This document shows positions 21,360 through 28,332 of a stretch of 64,000 bases of DNA, piece by piece (the stretch's first letter is position 1; the number at the start of each line of letters is the position of its first letter). Location: positions 186,001 to 250,000 of the forward strand of contig NZ_BAVQ01000003.1 in assembly GCF_000524475.1 (NCBI RefSeq). The letters are read 5' to 3'. Made by a program: the position numbers and the translations under genes. Below the pieces are notes generated by a model. The model was not told the DNA's origin, made no database searches, and saw only the letters and a program-made list of their open reading frames with translations. Origin of the DNA: Tomitella biformata AHU 1821 (lineage in GTDB: Bacteria > Actinomycetota > Actinomycetes > Mycobacteriales > Mycobacteriaceae).

Positions 21360-21434
21360 ACACCCCGGATTCGGTCCGACTCGCCCCGGTACCGCGCAGC
21401 GGGGATGATCTGACGGACACATGGAGGTAGTCGA

Positions 21435-22622
21435 ATGACAATCGAGAAGCTGGGGCCGCGGCTGCTGAGCTGGGCCTCGCAGCTGGACGAGACCACCCGC
21501 GCGCAGGCGGAGCAGACCGCGCGAATGCCTTTCGTGCACCCGCACGTCGCGCTCATGCCCGACGCGCATGCCGGCAAGGGCTCCGCCGTCGGCACCGTGA
21601 TCCCCACCCGCGCCGCCGTGATCCCGGCGGCGGTGGGCGTGGATATCGGCTGCGGCATGATCGCGGTGCGGACGCAATTCACCAAGCCCGACGTCGACGC
21701 CGTCCGCGGGTCGCTGGCCGGTCTGCGTAGCCAGCTCGAGGCAGCCATCCCCCTCTCGCCCGGCAACTACAACCACACCGAGTCCCTGGACCGCTGGCAC
21801 GCCCGGCCGAAGATCGCCGAGTTGGAGGCGCTCGCAGAGGCCGAGGGCGTGGATCTGGCCCACTCGCCGAAGTGGCGCGAGCAGCTGGGCAGCCTCGGCG
21901 GCGGCAACCACTTCATCGAGCTGTGCCTGGACGAGGGCGACCGGGTGTGGCTGTTCCTGCACTCGGGCAGCCGGGGCGTGGGCAACAAGATCGCCCAGAA
22001 GCACATCGCGATCGCGCAGAAGCTGTGCAGGACATGGCATATCGAGCTGCCGAACCGAGACCTCGCCTACCTACCCGAGGGGATCGATGAGTTCGACACA
22101 TATATCCGCGAGCTCGGCTGGGCCCAGCGCTTCGCATTCCTGAACCGGGCCGAGATGATGGACCGCTTCGCGGAGGTACTCGGCGAATGGATCGGCAGCG
22201 CGGTCCACGAGGAGGAGCGGATCAACTGCCATCACAACTACACCGAGCAGGAGCGCCACCACGGTGAGACACTGTGGATCACCCGCAAGGGCGCCATCGC
22301 CGCCCATGAGGGGACGGCCGGGGTGATCCCGGGCAGCATGGGCACCCGCTCGTATGTGGTCACCGGCAGGGGCTCCAAGGCCGGGCTGTCCTCCGCCCCG
22401 CATGGCGCCGGCCGACGCTACTCGCGCACGGAGGCCCGCCGCCGGTTCACCGCCGACGACCTCGCCGCCCGAATGACGGGGATCGAGTACCGCCACGGCG
22501 AGGAGTGGGTCGACGAGATCCCAGACGCGTACAAGGACATCGACCAGGTGCTGGCCGACGCCGCCGATCTCGTCGAGGTCCGGCACACGTTGCGCCAGAT
22601 CCTCAACGTGAAGGGGACGTGA
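21435..22622 (+). CDS. rtcB: RNA-splicing ligase RtcB
   Basis: GTP- and Mn-dependent ligase joining 2',3'-cyclic phosphate (or 3'-phosphate) and 5'-OH RNA ends. 395 residues, the shorter bacterial form. Motifs seen: MPDAHAGKGSAVGTV, VGVDIGCGM with the metal-binding Cys, LGGGNHFIE, HSGSRGVGN, and SAPHGAGRR, whose His is the guanylylation residue in characterised RtcB. GGAGG ribosome site six bases before ATG. No archease gene is adjacent. It may act in RNA repair, but nothing in the neighbourhood specifies this. Confidence 0.95.
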   Translation: MTIEKLGPRLLSWASQLDETTRAQAEQTARMPFVHPHVALMPDAHAGKGSAVGTVIPTRAAVIPAAVGVDIGCGMIAVRTQFTKPDVDAVRGSLAGLRSQLEAAIPLSPGNYNHTESLDRWHARPKIAELEALAEAEGVDLAHSPKWREQLGSLGGGNHFIELCLDEGDRVWLFLHSGSRGVGNKIAQKHIAIAQKLCRTWHIELPNRDLAYLPEGIDEFDTYIRELGWAQRFAFLNRAEMMDRFAEVLGEWIGSAVHEEERINCHHNYTEQERHHGETLWITRKGAIAAHEGTAGVIPGSMGTRSYVVTGRGSKAGLSSAPHGAGRRYSRTEARRRFTADDLAARMTGIEYRHGEEWVDEIPDAYKDIDQVLADAADLVEVRHTLRQILNVKGT

Positions 22623-22623
22623 C

Positions 22624-23796
22624 TCAGCCCTGGGGCACCAGCACACAGCGAGTGCCCGAGTAGATCGTCGGCATGCACTTGTTGCAGTGGATGCACAGCG
22701 ACTCGGTGGCGGCGTCCGCCGCGATCTTGTTGATCAGGTCCGGCTCGCGCAGCAGCGCCCGGCCCATCGCGACGAAGTCGAAGCCCTCCGCCATCGCCAG
22801 GTCCATGCCCGCACGGTCGGTGATGCCGCCGAGCAGCACCAGCGGCATCTTCACGGCCGCCCGGAACTGCCGGGCGCTCTCGAGCATGTACGCCGGCTCG
22901 TAGGGGTAGGTGCGCAGGAAGAAGCGGCCGACGGCCTGCAGGCCCAGCTTCGTCGGCTGCGGGAAGGTCGCCGCGAACTCCTTCATCGGGACATCCCCGC
23001 GGAACAGGTACATCGGGTTCTTCAGCGAGCTGCCGCACGTCAGCTCCAGCGCGTCGAGCGAGCCGTCCTGCTCGAGCCACTGGGCCACCGCCATGGACTC
23101 CTCCAGCCAGAAGCCGCCCGGCACGCCGTCGTCCATGTTCAGCTTCGCGAGGATCGCGATCTCGGCGCCCACCTCGGCGCGGACAGCGGCGGCGACCTCG
23201 CGGGCCACGCGCGCCCGGTTTGCTAGCGAGCCGCCGTACTCGTCCTTGCGGCGATTGAGCTTGGGGCTCAGGAAGGCGCTGGTGAAGTAGTTGTGGCCGA
23301 AGTGGATCTCGACGGCGTCGAACCCGGACTCCACCGCGTGCCGGGCCGCGCGGGCGTGGTCGGCGGTGATCCGGGCGATGTCCGCCTTGGTGGCAGAGCG
23401 GGTCAGCATCATGCTCAGCGGGCTGATCTGGGCACTGGGGGCGAGGGCTGTGCGCCGGTTCGACTTCGCGTTGGCGACGGGGCCCGCGTGCCCGATCTGG
23501 GCCGAGGCCTTGGCCCCCTCCGCGTGGACTGCGTCGGTCAGCCGCCGCAGCCCGGGCACCGCCTCCGGCCGCATGTAGATCTGGTGGCGGTCGGTGCGCC
23601 CCTCCGGGGAGGCCGCGCAGTAGGCGACCGTTGTCATGCCCGCCCCGCCGGCTGCGACGGCGCGGTGGAACTCGATCAGCTCGTCGGTGACCAGCGCGTC
23701 GGGCGTCACGCCCTCGAAGGTGGCCGCCTTGATAATGCGGTTGCGGAGGGTGATAGGGCCGAGTGTGGCCGGGGCGAGGATGTCGGGGGTGGGCAT
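22624..23796 (-). CDS. NADH:flavin oxidoreductase, Old Yellow Enzyme family
   Basis: 390-residue FMN-dependent oxidoreductase acting on activated C=C bonds. It has the TIM-barrel start LAPATLGPITLRNRIIKAA, the catalytic-side QIGHAGPVANAK, FDAVEIHFGHNYFTSAFLSP and RRKDEYGGS signatures, and a C-terminal Cys-rich CIHCNKC like the start of the 2,4-dienoyl-CoA reductase iron-sulfur segment, but the protein stops soon after. Its stop is one base from the convergent rtcB stop. It is divergent from an epoxide-hydrolase-like gene; the shared promoter contains a KstR-type box, so a role in steroid or other lipid breakdown is plausible. Confidence 0.88.
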   Translation of the reverse strand: MPTPDILAPATLGPITLRNRIIKAATFEGVTPDALVTDELIEFHRAVAAGGAGMTTVAYCAASPEGRTDRHQIYMRPEAVPGLRRLTDAVHAEGAKASAQIGHAGPVANAKSNRRTALAPSAQISPLSMMLTRSATKADIARITADHARAARHAVESGFDAVEIHFGHNYFTSAFLSPKLNRRKDEYGGSLANRARVAREVAAAVRAEVGAEIAILAKLNMDDGVPGGFWLEESMAVAQWLEQDGSLDALELTCGSSLKNPMYLFRGDVPMKEFAATFPQPTKLGLQAVGRFFLRTYPYEPAYMLESARQFRAAVKMPLVLLGGITDRAGMDLAMAEGFDFVAMGRALLREPDLINKIAADAATESLCIHCNKCMPTIYSGTRCVLVPQG

Positions 23797-23816
23797 GGGC
23801 TTGACACTACTAGAAC

Positions 23817-23830
23817 TGGAACACGTTCTA
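23817..23830. promoter_or_regulatory. KstR-type operator in divergent promoter
   Basis: TGGAACACGTTCTA fits the KstR consensus (T, two any, AAC, two any, GTT, two any, A) at every fixed position. It is 20 bases before the oxidoreductase start and about 63 before the epoxide-hydrolase-like start. KstR is the TetR-type repressor of cholesterol-catabolism genes in mycobacteria and rhodococci. Confidence 0.6.
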
Positions 23831-23893
23831 AAGGGTGCGGGCGCCCTGGATTACAGTCCGAGGCATCGCACGCACCGACACAGGAGGCACGCA

Positions 23894-24367
23894 GTGGCTA
23901 TGAACACGCCGCAGAATAATGGGTCGCACACCGGGCCCGATACCGACACCAGCCCGCTCCGGGTGGTCGCACGCTATCTCGACGCGCTGAACGATGGTCG
24001 CCTCGAGGAGGCGATGGCCCTGGTCGCCAAAGACATCGTGTACACCAACGTCTCGCTGCCGACGATCCACGGCCGCCGGCGGGTGGCCAAGCTGCTCTCC
24101 TTGTTCAACCACGACTGGCTGGACTTCGGCGTCGTCACGCACCGGATCGCCGAGAACGGCACGGCGGTCTTGACCGAGCGCCACGACGCCCTGACCCTCG
24201 GCCCGCTCCGCTTCCAGTTCTGGGTGTGCGGCACGTTCGAGGTGGTCGACGGTCAGATTGTGCTGTGGCGGGACTACTTCGACTACTTCAACATGGTCAA
24301 GGCCAGCGGCCGGGCGATCGCGGGGGCCGTCATCCCCGCGCTGCGCCCCCGCTTCCCGGACCGCTAA
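23894..24367 (+). CDS. Limonene-1,2-epoxide hydrolase-like protein (NTF2 fold)
   Basis: 157-residue protein of the SnoaL/limonene epoxide hydrolase fold, which also includes ketosteroid isomerases. The hydrolase's characteristic residues are visible: Arg and Asp in LTERHDAL and the second Asp in LWRDYFD, preceded by CGTFEVVDGQIV. GTG chosen because AGGAGG lies six bases upstream; the ATG two codons later would have a spacing of 12. It shares a divergent promoter, with a KstR-type box, with the flavin oxidoreductase. Substrate unknown; an epoxide or enone from sterol or terpene breakdown would fit. Confidence 0.75.
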   Translation: MAMNTPQNNGSHTGPDTDTSPLRVVARYLDALNDGRLEEAMALVAKDIVYTNVSLPTIHGRRRVAKLLSLFNHDWLDFGVVTHRIAENGTAVLTERHDALTLGPLRFQFWVCGTFEVVDGQIVLWRDYFDYFNMVKASGRAIAGAVIPALRPRFPDR

Positions 24368-24420
24368 CCAAGACAGCCCCACCGCCAGCTGGCCCAAATA
24401 TCCGAACAATGGTCCCTTTC

Positions 24421-24436
24421 GTCACGTTCGGGTAAC
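24421..24436 (+). promoter_or_regulatory. MtrA-type direct repeat upstream of the osmoprotectant transporter
   Basis: GTCAC and GTAAC occur as direct repeats separated by six bases (GTTCGG). This spacing and sequence fit the GTnAC direct repeats bound by the response regulator MtrA in actinobacteria, which controls osmoprotectant uptake genes in Corynebacterium. It lies about 100 bases before the first transporter gene. Confidence 0.4.
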
Positions 24437-24537
24437 GGAACACGCGCTTTTCGCCCCTTCACCAAGCGGGAGTACCGCCGCTCGGGGCATGGTTGACGAA
24501 GCTCGTCGGTAGCTTGCCGACCAGGAAGGACCTGAGC

Positions 24538-25191
24538 GTGCTTCAAGATCTGTGGGACTTTGTCTCGACTCGAAGAAAACAGCTCGCGATCGATTCCTAT
24601 CTGCATGTCAGCGCGGTGGTCCAATGCGTGATCATCGCGACCGTGATCGCGGTGATTATCGGGATCCTCGTCTATCGCAGCCCGGTCGGCTCCGCCCTTG
24701 CGACCGCCCTGGCGAGCAGTATCTTGACCATCCCGTCGTTCGCGCTGTTGGGCATCTTGATCCCGGTCGTAGGCCTGGGTGTGCCGCCGACCGTTATCGC
24801 CCTGACCCTCTACGCGCTGCTGCCGATCATCCGCAACACGATCGTCGGCCTGGACGCGGTGGACCCTGGGACCACCGATGCGGCAAAGGGCATCGGGATG
24901 AGCCGGCTCCACGTGCTCCGCACGATCGAGCTACCGCTGGCGTGGCCCTCGATCCTGACCGGGATGCGGGTGAGCACCCAGATGAGCATGGGCATCCTCG
25001 CCATCGCCGCGTACGCGAAGGGCCCCGGGCTCGGCAACCTGATCTTCTCCGGCTTCGCCCGCGTCGGCAGCCCCACCGCCGTGCCCCAGGCCCTGACCGG
25101 CACCGTGCTCATCGTCATCCTCGCGCTGATCTTGGACGGACTCTTCATCCTCATCGGCAAAGCCACGACCTCGAAGGGGCTCCATGTCTGA
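24538..25191 (+). CDS. Osmoprotectant ABC transporter permease 1 (OpuC/ProW-like)
   Basis: 217-residue inner-membrane permease of a quaternary-amine (glycine betaine, choline or carnitine-type) importer. Several hydrophobic helices and the cytoplasmic coupling loop (DAAKGIGMSRLHVLRTIELPLAWPS region) of the BPD_transp_1 family are visible. GTG chosen because AGGAAGGA lies seven bases upstream; an in-frame start 15 codons earlier is unsupported. Its last codons overlap the ATPase gene by eight bases, marking the first gene of a four-gene operon. Confidence 0.9.
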   Translation: MLQDLWDFVSTRRKQLAIDSYLHVSAVVQCVIIATVIAVIIGILVYRSPVGSALATALASSILTIPSFALLGILIPVVGLGVPPTVIALTLYALLPIIRNTIVGLDAVDPGTTDAAKGIGMSRLHVLRTIELPLAWPSILTGMRVSTQMSMGILAIAAYAKGPGLGNLIFSGFARVGSPTAVPQALTGTVLIVILALILDGLFILIGKATTSKGLHV

Positions 25192-26428
25192 GCACGAGAC
25201 CATCAACCAGCCCGAACGAGTGATCTCCGGCGTCGAGATCGTGCTCGACGAGGTGACCAAGCGTTACTCCGGCTCGAAGCTGCCGGCCGTCGACAAGGTC
25301 TCGATGACCATCCCCGCCGGCGAGATCGTCGTGTTCGTCGGCCCGTCGGGCTGTGGCAAGACCACGACGATGCGCATGATCAACCGGCTCATCGAGCCCA
25401 CCTCCGGCCGCATCACCATCGGCGGCGAGGACGCCCTGTCGATCAAGCCCGACAAGCTGCGCCGCGGCATCGGCTACTCCATCCAGCAGTCCGGGCTGTT
25501 CCCGCACATGACCATCGCGCAGAACGTGGGCATGGTCCCGGGGCTCGTCGGCTGGAACAAGAAGAAGATCAACGACCGGGTGGACGAGATGCTGGACTTG
25601 GTGGGCCTGGACCCCGACCAGTACCGCGGCCGGTACCCGCGCCAGCTCTCCGGCGGCCAGCAGCAGCGCGTCGGCGTGGCCCGCGCGCTGGCCGCAGACC
25701 CGCCGGTACTGCTGATGGACGAGCCGTTCGGCGCGGTGGACCCGATCACCCGAGGGCTGCTGCAGGATGAGTTGCTGCGCCTGCAAACCGAATTGGGCAA
25801 GACCATCGTGTTCGTCACCCACGACTTTTCCGAGGCCGTCAAGCTGGGCGACCGCATCGCGGTGCTCGGCGACCAGTCGAAGATCCTCCAGTACGACACC
25901 CCCGAGGCCGTCCTCGCGAACCCCGCGGACGACACCGTCGCCGGATTTATCGGCTCCGGCGCGTCGCTGCAGCAGCTCACCCTGCTGCGGGTGCGTGACG
26001 TCGACCTGGCCACCTGCCCGACGGCCCACGAGTCCGACACCCCCGACAAGCTGCGCGCCACGCTCACCCCCCGCCCGCGATCGTGGGGGTTGGTGCTCGA
26101 CGACCGCGATCGCCCGCTGCGCTGGGTCAACTCCCGCCACCTCGCCGGCGTGAACTCCTTGCGCAACGTCGGCGATCCCATCGGCGAGGTCGTCAGCACC
26201 CAGTCCACACTGCAGGACGCGCTCGAGGCGCTTCTGGCCGCGCGCAGCGCGTCGACCGTGGTGACCGGCTCCCGCGGCCAGTATGTGGGCCTGATCAGCA
26301 TCGACACACTCGTCGGTACCATCCGCTCCCTCCGCGAGGCGCACGAGGACGATCATCTCGATTCGGACGACACCACCGAGACCGCCGCGCCGGAAGTTCT
26401 CGACAGCTCGACCGGGGCAACCTCATGA
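25184..26428 (+). CDS. proV: Osmoprotectant ABC transporter ATP-binding protein with CBS domain
   Basis: 414-residue ATPase of an OpuA/OpuC/ProV-type importer. Walker A GPSGCGKTTT near residue 51, signature LSGGQQQR, Walker B VLLMDEPFGAVDP and the switch His in THDFSEA are all intact. After about residue 255 comes a linker and a CBS-type region ending GQYVGLISIDTLV, the module that senses ionic strength in characterised OpuA systems. Its start overlaps the upstream permease and its stop shares an ATGA with the next permease, so translation is probably coupled. Confidence 0.93.
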   Translation: MSEHETINQPERVISGVEIVLDEVTKRYSGSKLPAVDKVSMTIPAGEIVVFVGPSGCGKTTTMRMINRLIEPTSGRITIGGEDALSIKPDKLRRGIGYSIQQSGLFPHMTIAQNVGMVPGLVGWNKKKINDRVDEMLDLVGLDPDQYRGRYPRQLSGGQQQRVGVARALAADPPVLLMDEPFGAVDPITRGLLQDELLRLQTELGKTIVFVTHDFSEAVKLGDRIAVLGDQSKILQYDTPEAVLANPADDTVAGFIGSGASLQQLTLLRVRDVDLATCPTAHESDTPDKLRATLTPRPRSWGLVLDDRDRPLRWVNSRHLAGVNSLRNVGDPIGEVVSTQSTLQDALEALLAARSASTVVTGSRGQYVGLISIDTLVGTIRSLREAHEDDHLDSDDTTETAAPEVLDSSTGATS

Positions 26429-27222
26429 CCGTCATCATGGAGCTCGAGGGGGGCGCCGCTCCCACCCAGAGCTACGCCAAGAGCTCGGCGGCCGTCGAGT
26501 GGGCGAAGCTCCTCATCCAGCCGGCCGTGGCGCTGCTCCTCGCCGCCGGCGTCCTGATCTGGGCGTTCGGCTTCACGGAGCTGAACGACACCCAGCGCGA
26601 GACCCTCAACGCGTCCGAATTGACGTCGCGGATCGGCCAGCACGTGGCGATCACGGCCGTCGTGACGATCATCGTCCTGGCCGTCGCGGTGCCCCTGGGT
26701 ATCCTGGTGACCCGCAAGGGCTTCCGCAAGCTCTCCCCCATCTTGATCGGCATCGGCAACATCGGGCAGTCCTCGCCGGCCATCGGCCTGCTGGTGCTGC
26801 TGTTCCTGTGGACCGGCAAGACCGGCTTCTGGATCGGTGTGCTGCCCATCGCCTTCTACGCCCTGCTGCCGGTGCTCCGAAACACGATGCTGGGCATCGA
26901 GTCCGTGGAGCCCTCGCTGCTCGACGCCGGCCTTGGCCAGGGCATGACCTCGATGACGGTGCTGCGCCGCGTCGAATTTCCCCTCGCCGTGCCGTTCATC
27001 CTCGCCGGCCTGCGCACCTCCCTGGTGCTCGCCGTGGGCACCGCCACCCTGTGCTTCCTGGTGGGCGCGGGCGGCCTGGGCGTGCTCATCGACACCGGCT
27101 ACAAGCTCCGCGACAATCCCACCCTGTACGTGGGCGCGGCCCTCGCCGTGGCGCTCGCCCTGTTCATCGACTGGCTGGGGGCGCTCGCCGAGCGCTACCT
27201 CGGGCCGAAGGGACTCCGCTGA
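26425..27222 (+). CDS. Osmoprotectant ABC transporter permease 2
   Basis: 265-residue permease, partner of permease 1 in the importer. About 40 N-terminal residues precede the first helix (LLIQPAVALLLAAGVLIWAFG); the BPD_transp_1 helices follow, with IGQSSPAIGLLVLLFLW and the coupling loop DAGLGQGMTSMTVLRRVEFP. Start ATG overlaps the ATPase stop as ATGA; the longer open frame upstream is only a shadow of the ATPase gene. Ends as TGATG with the binding-protein gene. Confidence 0.92.
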   Translation: MTVIMELEGGAAPTQSYAKSSAAVEWAKLLIQPAVALLLAAGVLIWAFGFTELNDTQRETLNASELTSRIGQHVAITAVVTIIVLAVAVPLGILVTRKGFRKLSPILIGIGNIGQSSPAIGLLVLLFLWTGKTGFWIGVLPIAFYALLPVLRNTMLGIESVEPSLLDAGLGQGMTSMTVLRRVEFPLAVPFILAGLRTSLVLAVGTATLCFLVGAGGLGVLIDTGYKLRDNPTLYVGAALAVALALFIDWLGALAERYLGPKGLR

Positions 27223-28223
27223 TGCGCCCGTTGACGACCCTTTCCCGAACCAGGCGGATCACCGCCGTCCTGGCCGCCGGGATGTGTGCCGCGCTGTTGG
27301 CATCGTGCGGGCTGCAGTCAGGCTCCGCCCTGCCGCTGAGTGTCGACCCCGGCAGCATCGTCCCCGTCGAGGGGTTGGAGGGCGCTTCGCTGACCGTCGG
27401 CTCCAAGGACTTCACCGAGAACATCGTGCTCGGCTATATCACCGCCTTCGCCCTCTCCGCCGCCGGAGCGGATGTGCGGGACATGACAAACATCCAGGGC
27501 TCCAACAGCGCGCGCGACGCCATGCTCGCCGGGCAGGTCGACGTCTACGTCGAGTACACCGGCACCGGCTGGATAAACTACCTGCACAACGAGCAACCCA
27601 TCAAGGACTCCACCGAGCAGTTCGACGCGGTCCGCGACCAAGACCTCAAGGTCAACGACGTCGTGTGGGTGGATCCCGCGCCCCTGGACAACACCTACGC
27701 GATCGCCACGAACCAGGCCACCGCGGCGGAGACCGGCGTCAAAACAGTCTCCGACTATGCGGCGTTGATCACCGCGAACCCGGGCAAGTACTCCACCTGC
27801 CTGGAGACGGAGTTCAACAGCCGCCAGGACGGCTATCCCGGCATGGCCGCTGCCTACGGGTTCAACCCCGACGCCACCGACAAGAAGATCCTGCAGACCG
27901 GCATCATCTACCAGGCGACGGCCGCTGGCAGCGAGTGCCAGTTTGGCGAGGTCTTCACCACCGACGGCCGCATCAAGGGCCTCGACCTGGTGGTGCTCGA
28001 GGACGACAAGTCCTTCTTCCCGCACTACAACGCCGCGCTCACGATGCTGAGCAAGACCAACGACGCGTATCCGCAGATCGCAACGGTCCTGAAGCCGGTC
28101 ATGGCCAAGATCACCAGCGACGAGATCGCCGCGATGAATACCCGCGTGGACGTCGACGGCATCGAGCCCTCCGACGTGGCCCGCGAATGGCTCGCCGACA
28201 ACGGCTTCGTCACCATCCCCTAG
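27222..28223 (+). CDS. proX: Osmoprotectant ABC transporter substrate-binding lipoprotein
   Basis: 333-residue lipoprotein of the OpuAC/ProX family. Signal peptide with lipobox LLASC (Cys29) anchors it outside the membrane. SLTVGSKDFTENIVLGYI and QVDVYVEYTGTGW are the typical start and ligand-region motifs of quaternary-amine binders. The start overlaps the stop of permease 2, completing the operon permease-ATPase-permease-binding protein. A 22-bp stem hairpin follows. The ligand (betaine, choline, carnitine, ectoine) cannot be told. Confidence 0.93.
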   Translation: MRPLTTLSRTRRITAVLAAGMCAALLASCGLQSGSALPLSVDPGSIVPVEGLEGASLTVGSKDFTENIVLGYITAFALSAAGADVRDMTNIQGSNSARDAMLAGQVDVYVEYTGTGWINYLHNEQPIKDSTEQFDAVRDQDLKVNDVVWVDPAPLDNTYAIATNQATAAETGVKTVSDYAALITANPGKYSTCLETEFNSRQDGYPGMAAAYGFNPDATDKKILQTGIIYQATAAGSECQFGEVFTTDGRIKGLDLVVLEDDKSFFPHYNAALTMLSKTNDAYPQIATVLKPVMAKITSDEIAAMNTRVDVDGIEPSDVAREWLADNGFVTIP

Positions 28224-28245
28224 ATCTCGCCCTCGCCCCGCTCGA

Positions 28246-28311
28246 CCTCGCCCCCGTATCTTGACCTCGCTGACGTTACAACAGGGGCCAGGTCAAGATA
28301 CGGGGGCGAGG
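28246..28311. terminator. 22-bp perfect hairpin between transporter operon and glnE
   Basis: The left arm begins CCTCGCCCCCGTATCTT and its complement follows after a 22-nt loop. It lies between convergent genes and probably terminates both; no T-tract. Confidence 0.85.
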
Positions 28312-28332
28312 CGCGGGAAGGCCGGTCGGCGC

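Noticed and set aside
19863-22040. 725-codon minus-strand ORF opposite the M28 peptidase and rtcB
   Set aside because: Spans two well-supported plus-strand genes and has His/Arg/Gly-rich shadow composition.
24421-24451. Reading of the transporter upstream repeat as a GlnR box
   Set aside because: The second block is GTAAC and not GnAAC at the alternate position, and no further pair follows; an MtrA-type repeat fits better.
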